Shown here in pieces: positions 29,979-41,897 of a stretch of 64,000 nucleotides of DNA (the first letter of the stretch is position 1; each line of letters starts with the position of its first letter). The stretch covers positions 62,001-126,000 of the forward strand of contig QPMI01000519.1 of the NCBI GenBank assembly GCA_004431415.1. Direction: 5' to 3'. The notes under the pieces were generated by a model. It made no database searches, was not told the DNA's origin, and saw only the letters and a list, made by a program, of their open reading frames with translations. Position numbers and translations under genes: made by a program. This stretch comes from Cyanophora paradoxa. Its lineage: Eukaryota; Glaucocystophyceae; Cyanophorales; Cyanophoraceae.

Positions 29979-32900
29979 GAAGGGCGGCCCCGCGGCAGCG
30001 ACGACTGGGGGCCCACGCGGGTCGCGGCCCGCATCTCCTCCCCCCCGTCCGCGGCCGCCGGCGCCGGTGCCGGGGCGGCGGCGGAGGCGGCGGAGAGCTC
30101 CTCGACGGAGGCGCTGCCGGAGGCGGCGACGCGCTTCTCGACCTCGGCGCGGCAGTTGGTGGCGACCTGCACGACCTCCCGCACCCGCTTCTCCACCGCC
30201 TTCTCCGCCGCCTCGTCCCCCGCGGCGCGCACCGCCTTGAGGCGGTCCATGAGCGTCGTGTGCTCGACCCGCAGCGACTCGTAGAGCGCGAGGAGCGACT
30301 TGAGGTCCATCAGCTGCAGCTCCCCCTTCTTCTCCTTCTGCGCCCCGGGCCCCTTCCGCGGCTGCTTCGGCGTCGGCTTCGCCAGGCCCGCCGGGCCCGC
30401 CCGCCGCTTCTTCGGTGCGGGGCCCGTCTCCGACGGCGGGGCCCCCGCCTGCGCATGCGCGCGCCCCGCACGCATCAGCGCGGGCCGTGCGGGCTGCGCG
30501 GGCGGGCCGGCGCCGGCGCACCTGGATGCCCTGCTGCATCTGCACCTGGACGCTCTGCGATGGCGGCAGCCTGCCGCCGCGCTACGGGCGGCGTCGGGCG
30601 AGGCGGAGGGGTGCGGGGCGAAGAAGAGAGGGGGCGCGGAGCGAGGCGCACGTCGGTGCAGAGGCGGGTGAGCTGCTCCTTCAGCTCGCCGAGCAGCTCG
30701 ACCATGCGCTGCACGTTCGGGTTGTTCTCCACCGTCTGAGGGGCCCTCCCGTCTGAGCGCGAGGGGGGGCCAGAGGGGGCAGGGGGCCCTCGCCTGTATC
30801 CATGAGACCAGCTGTGCGTACTCGTCCGGGTTCATGGGGGTACCCAAGATGATCTCCTGGATCTCGGCGTGCAGCTGAGGGCCCCGGCTGTGAGACGAGG
30901 CGGGGCGGCGCGGGGGAGGAAGACAGGGCGGCGCGCCTTCTCCGCGAGGCGCCGCAGCTTGATCGGGTTGCTGGTGTGCGCGCTCGCGTGCGCCCGCGCC
31001 ACGTGCCCCGCCGCCACCGATTGCGCCGCTGCCGCGCCGCATAAGGCGAAGCGGCGGCGGCAGGACGGGCGCGCGGGGGCGCGGGCGCACCGATGAGTGC
31101 CGCGCGCTGCTCGTTCTCCTGCAGCAGGGCGCGCTTCACCTGAGCGTTCTCCGCCCGCTTCTTCGCGTGGCTCTTGCGGTCGTCGTCCGCCCGCCGCCTG
31201 CCGCGGGCGAGCGCGCTCAGCTCAGCGGGGCCTCTTTCAACGAGAGCGGCGGGCGGGAAAAAGCGCGCACTGGCGCCACTCCTCCTCGAAGGCCGCCTGC
31301 ACCTCGCTGAGCTTCTGCTTGCCGAACTGGAAGACGGCCCGCTCCTGCTCCCCCGCCTTGCGCGCCGCCTCCGACGCCTTGCGCGCCTCCTCTGCCCGAA
31401 CCCGCTCCGCCTCCTCCTCCCCCGCCGCCGTCGCCGCTGCCGCCGCCGCGCCCTCTCCCGCCTGCGGCTGCTGCTGGTCCCCGGCCGCCTCGCCCTCGCC
31501 GGCGCCCTCGGCCTCCTCCCTCCTGGCGGCGGGGGGCGCGGCGCCGGGCAGGGCGGGGGCCGGGGGCATGCCGGGCGGCTCGGCGGGCTCGTGGGGCGGC
31601 TGCGGGGGCAGGGAGGCGAGGTAGGCGGCGTGGGCCTCGCGGATGAGGGGCAGGAGCCCGATCTCCCGGTCCGCCAGCATGTCCTTGTACGCCCAGTTGC
31701 CCCACCCGTGCCTGCCGGGGCTCAGCTGGGGCGACGCAGGCGGGGCGGGGCGGGGCGGGGCGGAGGAGCTGACTTGACGATGGCCTTGAGGTAGGCGCGC
31801 CAGAGGGGGTCGGTCTCCAGGCGCGAGACGAGCTCCTGCGTCTGCTGCTTGGACTGCGACAGCCGCTTCCGCAGCTCCGCCTCCGCCTCGGGGCGCCCCT
31901 CCAGGATGTCCAGGAACTGCCGCCCCCCCGCCCGCCGCCTCAGAAGGCGAGGAAGAAGAAGAAGGGCGGGGAAGGGAAGGGGAGGGGGCGCCTCGAGGCA
32001 GTCGGCGCAGATGGAGAGGACGCTGAGGCGCTTCTCCATCTGGCGCCGCGTCATCTTCGCCAGCTTCCACGTCGCCGGCCGCCCGTCCTTCTCCGGGTCT
32101 GCGCGCGCCCGTCGGGGGCGCCCAGGGCGGAGGCGAGGCGCGCGAGGGCGGACCGTAGTTCTCGTCGGTTACGTGCTTCATGAGGCACTTGCAGAAGCTG
32201 CGCGCGGCAGGCGGCCCCAGCCGTCGGAAGGGGCGCGGGGGACGGAGGAGGGGCGGCGGTGGAGGAGAGGGCGCACTCGACGATGACCTCGGGGGTCTTG
32301 TACTGGAGGCGCCCCTTGCGGCGCTCCCGGCTGTAGTTCTGCACCCGCTCGAAGCTGTTCTTCTGCGACCCAAAGCGCATCAGCTGGTTCTTGATCTCCT
32401 CCATGTCCTTCTCGTCCAGCTCCCCCGAGAGCGCTGCCCGGCCCTCTCTGTCAGGCGCGCAGCTTCGCGGTTTGTTCGTCCAAGGACGCACGGATGGTCT
32501 CCTCGGGGGGAGCCGCCTCGAAGCGCCCGTTCGGCCCGCGCCCGCGCCCGCGCCCGCCCCGGCCGCGGCCCCGCCCCCGGCCCCGCCTCGGGATGTCGAT
32601 GTACTCGTCCATGCCGGCCTGCGAGCCCCCAACCGGTCAGACAACAAACCCTGTGCCCCGCGGGAGCCTCCGGGGCACCTCCTCGAAGTGGTCGTCGTCG
32701 TTGTCGTCGCGGTCGCTGCTCTCGGCGTCGCTGCTCTGGCGCGCCTTCTTCTCCAGCTCGTCCTCCTCGCTCGACGCGATCCCCAGCGCCTCCCGCTCCT
32801 GCTCGTTCAGCTGCCGGCCGCGCGCGTCAGCGCAGCTCTGCACCGGGCGCCCCTCCCGCGCGCTCAGGGCGGGCGCGCACCCCCGCGAGGGCGTCGTCGG

Positions 32901-35900
32901 ACTGGCGGTTCTTGGCCATGCGGGCGCGCCGCTCGAGGGGCATCATCTCCAGCGCCCGCTCGTGCGCGTGCTTCGCCTCGTACTCCTGCACCCCCCATGA
33001 GCCCTGGGCAGGGCCGGGGGGGGGCTCGCGCGCTCGCCTGGCGGAGGAACTCCCAGTCGATGGGCCCCGCCTTCTTGCGCGCCCCGGCGCCCTCCGCCGC
33101 CTCCCCGGCCCCCCCCGCCGCCCCGGCCGCCCCGCCGTCCCCCGCCTCGATCTCCTTCAGCGCCTCCGGGGGCGCCCGCGGGTACTGCGCCACCTGCGCG
33201 CAGATCAGGCCGCCCGCCGCCCGCCCCTCCCGCCCATGCGAGGGCCCCGCGAGCCTTGAAGTTGGACATCCAGTCGCGGTCCTGCTCCGGGGCGTTCGCG
33301 TTCGTGATGGCGCCGGCGATGAAGTCGCCCCGGTTCAGGATCCTGCGGGGGGCGCCGCTCAGAGGAAGGAGGGCGGGGAGCAGGACGGGGGCGGCGGGCG
33401 CACCGGTCCACGTCCTCCTCGCTGTACTCGACGGGCATCAGGCGGCTCATCTCCTCGTCTGTCTTCGCGTCCGCCGCGTTCGTGCTCGGCTCCGCGGCGT
33501 CCGCGGCGCCGGCCTCCGCCCCCGCCTCCTTCTTCTCCTCCTCGAGGTGGCCGTCGTCGGAGAGGATGGCGGCGGCGCCGCCCAGGAGGATCTCCTGGAC
33601 GTCCTTGTTCGAGAAGCCCTTCATCTCCTTCTTGAGCGACTCGCGCCCCGAGCCCGTGCGGATCACCGCGTCGTTCACGTCCTTGGCGAGCTTCTGCGGG
33701 GGGCGTGAGACGGGAGGAGGGGGCCGGGGTGGACGGGCGGGCGGGCGCGGCTCGCCATCTTCTGCTTGGAGCGCTCGAGCATGCGCCACTCGACGGTGGA
33801 GAAGGTGATGAGGCGGTAGACCATGACCTTCTGCTGCTGCCCGATGCGGTACGCGCGGCTCAGCGCCTGGATGTCGTTGTGCGGGTTCCAGTCGAGGTCG
33901 TAGAAGATGACGGTGTCGGCCTGGACCAGGTTGAGGCCGAGGCCGCCGGCCTTGGTCGAGAGCAGGAAGCAGAAGACCTCGCTCCCGGGCGCCGTGAACG
34001 CCTCCACGTTCCGCTGCCGCTCCGCCGCCGACATCCGCCCGTCCAGGTACACGAACCGGAACCGCGAGAGGCGCATGTAGATCGCCAGGATGTCCAGCAT
34101 CCGCGTCATTTGCGAGTAGATCAGCACCCTGCGGCCGGGGCGTAAGGGACAGAAGGCGGAGGGGAGTGCGCGGGGGGGCGCGCCTGTGGCCGCCGGCGAT
34201 GAGCTTCCTGAGCATCTGGTCCAGCAGCTGCAGCTTGGCGGAGGCCCCCACCAGCCTCGCCAGGCCTGCCCCGCGCGCGTCGGGACGGGGGGCACGGGCG
34301 GGGGCAGGCTAGGAGAGGGGGTACGGGCGCGGGCGCACGGGAGGGCTCGTCCTGGGGCAGGCCGAGGTCGCGCTCGAGGGGCCCCGGGAAGAGGAACGGG
34401 TGCTGGCAGCACTTGCGCAGGTCCACCATGATGTTGATCAGCGAGACCTGCGCGCCCGCCCGCCCGCTCAGACCCCTCGCGGGCTCCAGCGTTCACTCTT
34501 GTGAGAGGGCGCACGCGGGGCCCGCCCTCGCGGCCCTTGAGTGTGGTGTAGTTGCGGACGAGGATGTCCCGGTAGACGCGCTTCTGGAGCGGGGAGAGGC
34601 CGACGGGCACCACGAGCTCCTCCTTGGGCGGCAGCTGCTTCAGCACGTCCTTCCGCTCCCGCCGCAGCAGGTACCGCGCCAGCAGCTCCGTCCGCGCCTG
34701 CCCCGCCCCGTCAGCAAACGACGCAGAAACGCAGGAGCACGGGGCAGGGAGGGGGGCACGGAGGCGTCGGCGGCGTGGTAGGTGGCCTGGAAGGCCTCGA
34801 GGCTGGCGAAGGCGGCGGGGTCCAGGAAGGAGAGCAGGTTGAAGAGCTCCTCGTCCGTGTTCTGCACCGGCGTCCCTGCGCCCCGCCCCGCGTCAGACGG
34901 GGGGGGGGAGGGGGGGGGCGGGGGGCGGGGGGCACCGGTGAGGAGGAGGCGGTGCTCGGTGGGGAGCTCGCAGAGGCGCGTGTGGAGGGCCGTCTCGCGG
35001 TTCTTCATCGCGTGCGCCTCGTCGATCACGACGCTCTTCCAGGCGACCTTCTTGAGGTTCGCCAGCGAGTTGGACTTGGCGTTCTTGAAGGGCTCGAAGC
35101 TCGTCACGAGCACGTCGAAGCGCGGGTTGGGGAAGCGGCCCCCGACGGGCCGCCCGAACTCCAGCTCGATGCACCTGCGCGATGTTAGGGGGGAGGGAGG
35201 AGAGGGAAGGGGGGTACGACGACGACGACGGCGCGGGACGCACCGGTCGCGGGACTCGGGCTTGCCGTGGTAGAGGACGACGTCGACGTGGGGGGCCCAG
35301 GTGGCGAACTCCTCGACCCAGTTGTTGGCGACGGAGAGGGGCACGACGACGAGGAAGGGGCGCGCCCCGAACTCCTGCATCAGCGAGGAGAGGAACGTGA
35401 TCGTCTGCACCGTCTTGCCTGCGGGGAAGGCGCTCAGCTCGAGCGGAGGACGCGGCGGATGCGTGCGAGCGGGAGGGGCGCACCGCATCCCATCTCGTCA
35501 GCGAGCATGACGTTGGTGCGCTGCTGCCAGGAGTAGCGGAGCCAGTTGACGCCCTCCAGCTGGAAGTCCTTCAGCGCCCCCCGGATGAACGACGGCGTCT
35601 CCGCCAGCGGCCGGAACGCCTCCGCGCGGCGCGGCGGCCGGGGCGGCCCCGCCGCGTCGCGCGCCTCCCAGCGCCGCCACGCCGCGAGCGCCGCCTCGAA
35701 GCGCTCCGGGTCCCACTCGCCCAGCCGCTCCTCGCGCTCCCACGTGCAGCAGCTGTACTCCAGCTGGCACCACTTCACGAGGTACTCCGGCCGGCCCCGC
35801 GTCTCCCTGCGCGCGCGCGCGAGAGAGAGAGAGGCGTGAGCGGGCGAGGGCGGGGCCGAGCCGAGTGGCCGAGGCGGGCGCACCGGAGGCCGACGATGCG

Positions 35901-38447
35901 GTCGATCTGCGTCCAGTCCTCCTTCACGCCGTCCCGGAACCCGAAGTCACCCCCCTCCGCTTCCTGCCCGCGGCGCCCCGGTCAGGCGCGCGAGGCCGGC
36001 GGGGGGCGGGGCGGAGGAGGGGGCGCGGCGGGCCTCCTGCTCCATGAAGAAGTCCTTGCGGAGGAGGCGCGGGGCGAGGGCGCGGAGGAGGGGCTGGTTG
36101 ACCCAGGAGCAGCGCCTGTGGCACCGGTCGCGCCACTTGATCTTGTAGTCCAGCCTGTCGCCCCGCTTCGGCGCGAGCAGCAGGTCCAGCGTCGCCGCCT
36201 CCGCCCCCGCCCCCGCCCCGGGCTCCCCCTTCACCGCCCCCGCCCCCGCCGCCTCGCCCCCGCCCGCCTCGGCCTTCGGCGCCGCTGCGGCCGCCGCCGC
36301 CTCGGCGCCCGCCTCCGTCTTGACGGCGGCCGCCTCGGCTCCGCTCGGCTCCGCCTTGACCGGCGAGACGAGGCCGGCGGCGTGCGCGTCGCCCGGGTGC
36401 GGCGCGTGGAAGACGTTGGGCGCCTTGGCCTTGCGCACCCAGATGACCTCCTCGATGATCGACGAGTCCTGCGCGGGGCGCGCGCGCGCGCTCTCAGCCG
36501 CGACGTCCCCAGGCGGTCGCAGGCGGCGGCGGGAGGCGGAGGCGCACGTGAAGGGGGCAGATCCACGCCAGGTCGTCGACGTTGGGCACCTCGGGCAGCG
36601 GCGGCGGCGGGTTCGTGCAGCACTTCAGGTGGTACCTGCTCGGCGGGGCGGTGCGGGGCGGGGCGGGGGGCGGTCAGACGCTAGAGAAGCGAGTACGGAG
36701 GGGCGAGCGGAGGCGGCGGGGCGGACCACTGGTCGCAGTAGTCGCAGCAGACCATGACGCCGACGTCCTCCTCCGGCCCGCCGCAGACCCCGCAGGCCTC
36801 CAGCGCGTGGAACGCCTCGGCCGGCTCCTCGGGGCGCGGCCGCGCGCGCTTCTTGCGCGCCGCCTCCCCCTCGCTCCCGCTCCCCGACGCCTCCCCGTCC
36901 TCCTCCCCGTCCTCGCCCGCCCCGGGCTCGACGTAGGAGACGCGCTTGCCCCCCGACCGGAGGCTCTTCCGCGGCTCCTCCCCCCAGACCGGCGACTGCT
37001 GCGCCGCCGCCGCCGCCGCCCCGCGCTTCTTGCCGCGGCCGCCCCGGCCCGTACCGCGCCCGCCGCCGCGCCCGCCGCGGCCGCGGCCGCGCCCCGGCTT
37101 GCTGGGCACGCCGTCCGAGTCGACGGGGTCATCGCTCTCCTCGTCCTCCTCCTCCGCCTCCTCGGCGCTCTCGTCGTCGCTGCCGCGGCTCCGCCGGCCG
37201 CCCCGGCCGCGCCCCCGCCCGCCTGTGCTCCCGCGGCCCCTTCCGCCGCGCCCGCCCGCGCGGGGGCCGCGGCGCCGCGCCCGCGGCCCGGCCGCGCCCG
37301 CCCGAGCCGGGGCGGCCGAGCCGCGAGTGCCTCGCCTCCTCCTCGGCATCCTCCTCGGCCTCGTCCTCCTCGGCCTCGTCCTCCTCGTCGGCCTCCTCCT
37401 CCGGCTCGCCCTCGTCGCTCATGGGCGCCGTGGCGAACCCCGCGGGAGCTTCGGGCGCGCGAGCGCGTCGTCGCTCGCCCGGGAGTCGGGCGAGGCCGAG
37501 GGCGCCGGGGGCGCCGGGAGGGACGGGGCGCGCGGCGCGACGGTCCACGGCCGCCCCGACGCGTCGAAGAAGCGCCAGTCGCCGGCCGGCAGGGGCGACC
37601 GCGTCCACCGCTCGGGGCTGTAGACGTAGCTGCGCGCCACCCCCCGAGCCCTCACGCCTGCCCCGCGCCGCCGAGCCGAGCCGGCGGGGCGGCGCACCGG
37701 CAGAAGAGGTGGTCGGGGGCGGTCGGGCGTTGGAAGGGCTCGCCGTGCCTCACGAAGTGCATCGTGACGTGCCCGCGCACGGCCCGCGCCGGGTGGTCCT
37801 CCTCCACGTCCTCCGACGCGAAGACCTCCCCTTTCTCCGCCTTCCAGCGGCCCCCGTCGCCCTGCGCGCGCGCCGCCCGCGTCCGGCCGGGGCCGACCGA
37901 GCCGGAAGGGCCGGCCGCGGGCGGGCGCGCACGCGGAACGCTTCGTCGCTGTAGAACATCCAGCTGTAGCAGCACTGCAGCTCCCTTCCGTGCTCTGCGG
38001 CGGGCCTCGGCGACGGCGGGCGAGCGTCCGGGCGGAGCGCGTGCGCCGCGGTCGGACCCTGCTCCTGCACGTAAATGCTCTGGATGCGGGCGACCTCGAG
38101 GTACTCGTCGGAGACGTCGACGTACACGTACTCGCCAGCGCGGTAGCTATCGCCCGGGCGTAAGAAGGGAAAAGGAAGAAAGAGGAGTCCGCGCCGGCCG
38201 CGAACCGGGTTCCCTTCAAGACGAACGCCCGGTAGTACGTGCGACCCTCGGGTGCGTCGGGCTCATCGCAGGGCTCCTGGGGAATCGGGTCCGGCTCGTC
38301 CGGCCGCACGCGCGGGGCCAGCTTCTTGAACGTCTTCTTCCCGCCGCCCGGCGAAGCCAGCTCTGCATCGCCGTCCTCCTCGACGCGCTGCCGCTTCGGC
38401 TTCACTGGAATGTCGAGCTCGTCTTCGTCCTCCATCGCGGGCGCCAT
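29456..38447 (-). CDS. Giant chromatin remodeller: BAH, PHD, two chromodomains, SNF2 ATPase (CHD-like)
   Basis: Start MAPAMEDEDELDIPVKPKRQ at 38,447; the last exon ends VHDALR with TAG at 29,456-29,458. Domains in order: a BAH-like region (AGEYVYVDVSDEYLEVARIQ at about 38,120; CCYSWMFYSDEAFR; KGEVFASEDVEEDHPARAVR), an acidic plus RGRGRGG segment, a PHD finger (CGVCGGPEEDVGVMVCCDYC, then YHLKCC and WICPLH, 36,820-36,560), chromodomain 1 (YKIKWRDRCHRRCSWV, about 36,150), and chromodomain 2 (YLVKWCQLEYSCCTWE, about 35,780). The SNF2 ATPase follows: ADEMGCGKTVQT split by an intron, DEAH box VVIDEAHAMKN near 35,025, and helicase C motifs VLIYSQMTRMLDIL, STKAGGLGLNLVQADTVIF, RAYRIGQQQ (34,130-33,830). 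The C-terminal half is charged with Q12. Tandem chromodomains plus PHD place it near CHD3/Mi-2/PICKLE; the BAH is extra. About 25-30 short introns. A one-base deletion near 37,437 may separate the BAH part from the rest. Confidence 0.85.
29942..29977 (-). repeat. (CAG)12 coding repeat, polyglutamine
   Basis: Twelve CTG units on the plus strand are read as twelve CAG codons in the remodeller's C-terminal region (Q12 between RPS and PRPRPQQG). A pure triplet run is likely to vary in length between strains. Confidence 0.9.
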
Positions 38448-38614
38448 CGAAGCGCGCGCTCAGCGCTCTGCGACCGACGTTCTCGGATCGAACCGGGACG
38501 GCGTAGCCACAGCTTCGGGCGAGACGCACGCTGAAGGCTTTGTCCAGGAGCGATAGCTAACGATGCCGCTGCCGTGGCCGCCGTGACAAAGACCGAGCGA
38601 ACCCTGCGTCAGGA

Positions 38615-39003
38615 TCAGCGCAGGGCGCGAGCAAGCTGTGGTACTCTCCAGAGCGGGTGAGCGCACAGAAGCTCGAAACGATCGTCAAACCGGGTCGAGC
38701 CCGCTCGGATGGTCGCACGGCCGCCGCCCCTGCAAAGGAAGATGGTCAGACCGCGCCCCGTCGAAGGCACGACAATTTGATCCGCGGCAAACGAGCCCTT
38801 CTGGCCCTTGCATACGCCCGCGATGGTCGAAGCTTCCAGATGCACGCATCGCTCACCTCGTGAATGTCGTGCTCCGCGATCCTCGCGTTAGCTACCACCA
38901 AAGGGAACGCATCCAGGCTGAGCAGAGATGTAAGAACAAGAACGAAGCACACAGGGCCTCGCTCCGCTAGGAATCCGCCCGCGACTCGCCAACTCCTCAA
39001 CAC
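38615..39003 (-). CDS. Small secreted protein (two exons, candidate)
   Basis: Exon 1 (39,003-38,857) encodes a Met-led head with a hydrophobic signal segment (GPVCFVLVLTSLLSLDAFPL) and ends AEHDIHE at a canonical GTGAGC donor. A 50-nt intron ends at CAAG 38,807. Exon 2 (38,806-38,615) stays in frame for 63 residues (GQKGSFAADQIVVPSTGRGL, RFDDRFELLCAHPLW) and stops at 38,615. The spliced product is 112 residues. No family recognised. The alternative is that the short frames are chance; the matching phases and signal peptide argue for a real gene. Confidence 0.4.
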
Positions 39004-39622
39004 GACTGTACCAATCGACCCCCTTACAATTCAGGTTGCATATCACGTGTGAACTATTCTATCTGGCGGAAATTCGCCCGGATCATGCCGCTCACCTCGA
39101 CCTCCCTTCACGACGGTTGCCTGTGCTCCGACCCCGGACCGTGCATGCGGCGAGTGCAGTTCGAATTCACAAGATCAAAAACGCAAAGAAAAAGGATTCA
39201 TAGTTATTCCCCCCGGCGGGCGAGTCTGGGTACGCGATCATACCCAAGTCTTGGCTACGCGCGCTAGCGCTGGTACCGGTGCTGCGCCCGCGGTCGCGCG
39301 CGCGCGGCGCGGCCGCGGCTGTGGGCGCCGGGACCCGGCGCGGGCTCGCAAATGGGCCCGGCCGGCGCCGGCTGCGGCCGCTGAGCGAGCTAGCTGGACT
39401 GCTTGGACAAGCTAGCGCTAGCTATAGCTTTCCGCGCGCATGCGCACCCGGCCCGGCGCCGCGTCATGTGCACGTGCAAGCAGAGGATGAAGAGACAGAA
39501 TTCGAACGTCAAGGATATTCGGCCTGCCTGGCAGTAACTTAGTAAACACGTTAATTTCAATGCACGCTAAACAGTCAAATCCGATGAGCGGGTCCTAGAA
39601 AGGACCGCGGAAGGGTACGCGC
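39004..39622. other. Intergenic region
   Basis: No gene seen. It contains GC-rich palindromic stretches (39,270-39,330, with GCGCGCGCGGCGCGGCCGCGGC) and CTAGCGCTAGCTATAGC near 39,412. Confidence 0.5.
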
Positions 39623-41551
39623 TCAGACGTCGTAGGTGGGCGCGCGGCCGCCGTAGCCGCCGCCGATGTACTGGGAGAGGGGGTACCGCTGCATCTGCGC
39701 CCGGCGGTTCTTGGCGGCGACGGTGTACCAGACCGCCGCGATGATGAGGACGAGGAGGAGGACGGAGAAGATGACGATGACGGCGATGAGCCAGCCTGGG
39801 GCGGCGAGTCAGCGGTCGGCGGCGCGCGCGCGACGCGCTGGAGCAGCGAGCTCGAGCTGACCCGGCATGCCGAAGGTCGTGCCCCAGGAGGTGAAGCGCC
39901 CGGCCGGGTCGTTGCGGGACGAGAGCTCCGCCATCTTCGCCTCCGCCCCGTTGGCCTTGGGCGTGGCGACCGAGAAGGCGGCCACGCTCCCCTCGACGTT
40001 GCCCGTCTGCCCCGCCACCGGCACCAGCTCCAGGAAGACGAAGTAGGCGGTCGCGTAGCCGTAGACCGCCGTCACCGTCGCGTTGTCCCCGGGGCCGCTG
40101 CCGGCCGTCGCCTGCCCGAAGCGGAAGACGGCGGTGCCCGTCGCGTCCACCGTGACGATCTTCCGCGCGAGGGGCGTCGCCCCCGCGTTGATCTTGTACC
40201 CGCCGGAGAGCGCGGAGACGCTCGAGGGGGCGTACAGCGTCGCGCTGAGGATGCTCCCCGCCGGCGCATTCCCGTTCCTGCGCGGCGCGCTCCGGCAGCG
40301 CCGTCAGCTCTCAGCGGGCTCCAGCCCGAGCCTTCAGCTTCGTGCGGGCGCCCCGCTCTAGATATCTTCCCAGGCCCGCGCCCACGCACACGACAATGTA
40401 GTTGCAGAGGTCGCCGGTCATGGGGCTGGACACCCGGCACGCCTGCAGCTGCGGCGCGCGCCCCCGCCGGTCAGTCACGGCGCCCCGGTGGGGCGGGCGG
40501 CTGCGCGGGCGGAAGGGGGGTACCAGGTACAGGGGGTTGGAGGGCGCGAGGGAGATGGAGGCGGCCGACGAGTCGAGCTTGGCGGCGTTCTGCGGGGCGC
40601 GGCCGGCGTCGGGGATACGGCTCTGCTACGGGGGGGTGGGGTGGGGGGCGAAGACGGGGGTACCTGGGCGACTGATCCGGCCCAGATGGTGACGGGGACG
40701 TCGACGTCGGAGGAGCCGCCGTCGATCTTCGCGAAGAGGAAGAAGGGTACGGGGAGCTCAGTGAAGGTCCCCGCGTCACCCGCCTTGCGGTACGTCTTGT
40801 CCGCCGGCCGCCCCTTCTGCTCGCCCCGGCGCACCCGCGTGAGCCGGAGGCCGGCCCGCTCGGCGCAGCCCGGCGGCGGGGCGGCGACGCGGGGTGCGCA
40901 CCCCGGAGGTCCAGTCGGCGCTCCAGGAGGTGACCCACTCGTCGAACGGGGAGGCGCCGGGCTTCGGGGCCCACACGGCGGTCGCCTTGCCCTCCTCGCC
41001 CTTCACCAGCTGCACCGACTTCGCGTCGTACCTGTCCGGCGCCGCCCCGGTCAGAGCCCTGCAGCTTGCGGGCCGAGCTCGGGCAGCGGCCGGAGCCAGC
41101 CGCCAGCGCCACGCACAGGGTGAACTTGATGTCCGAGCTGCCGGCGGCCGTGACCTTGTCGATCAAGACCGTCCAGTAGGTCGTGCACGCGTACGTCGGG
41201 CCCGTCGCCGCCGCCGTGCTCCCTGCGAGCACGCTTGAGGCGCTGGCGTGGACAGGAGACGCGCCCGCAAGCTTGGCCCAGCGAGTCTGCTTCGCTCGGG
41301 CGCGTGCTGCTGGCGCTCTATCTTCTTCTCCCTCGTGCTACACTCGTGCTACATAAGCGGCGGGGCGCAGGGCCGGGCACACCATAGATTCCGGCGCAGA
41401 GGGGCGCAACGTAGACCTGCGCCTTACGAGTGACGACCAGGTTCGACAGCGTGTCGCTTGTCAAGATGTAGCTCTGAGCATGCACAGACGGGAGCGCGGC
41501 CACCACGAAGACGAAGGCGGCAATCGCCGTAAGGGCGCGCATTGCCGCCAT
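39623..41551 (-). CDS. Type I single-pass membrane protein
   Basis: Start MAAMRALTAIAAFVFVVAAL at 41,551 gives a signal peptide ending near VHAQS. About seven exons follow. Exon 2 (from about 41,235) holds TGPTYACTTYWTVLIDKV and SSDIKFTLC and ends at a GTGCGTGG donor whose intron has CTCTGACC before the acceptor. Later exons include YDAKSVQLVKGEEGKATAVW, FDEWVTSWSADWTSG, VPFFLFAKIDGGSSDVDVPV and YGYATAYFVFLELVPVAGQ. Near the C-terminus a transmembrane helix (WLIAVIVIFSVLLLVLIIAA) is followed by a short basic tail ending RAPTYDV with TGA at 39,623-39,625. The predicted product has a large lumenal or extracellular domain and a cytosolic tail of about 30 residues. Family unknown. Confidence 0.7.
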
Positions 41552-41897
41552 ACTTGCTCGCTTCTACGCGTCTCCCGCAGGCAGAGACTGCGAGGAAGGG
41601 CCGCTGCCGAACCTCGGAAAGTTGGACCGCAGCTGGGAGCTCCGAGCCTCGCAGCAAGTACCGGCGAACGAAGTCTTCTCGTACCCCAATCGTGAAGCGC
41701 GAATTTGACTGCATGCAGGCCACGGCCAGCCTCTAGTAGCCCTCTACCTCGGGGTCTCATCCAAAACGCAGATGCCTCGATGCGTGAGGCTCGGCGGCGC
41801 GGCGGCGGCCGGCGCTTTTCTCCGCGCGCGCGGCGACTAAGCGAACTCGAATTCTGTACACCCCGCGCTACCGCCATCTCTACTAGGCTGCGCTGCG

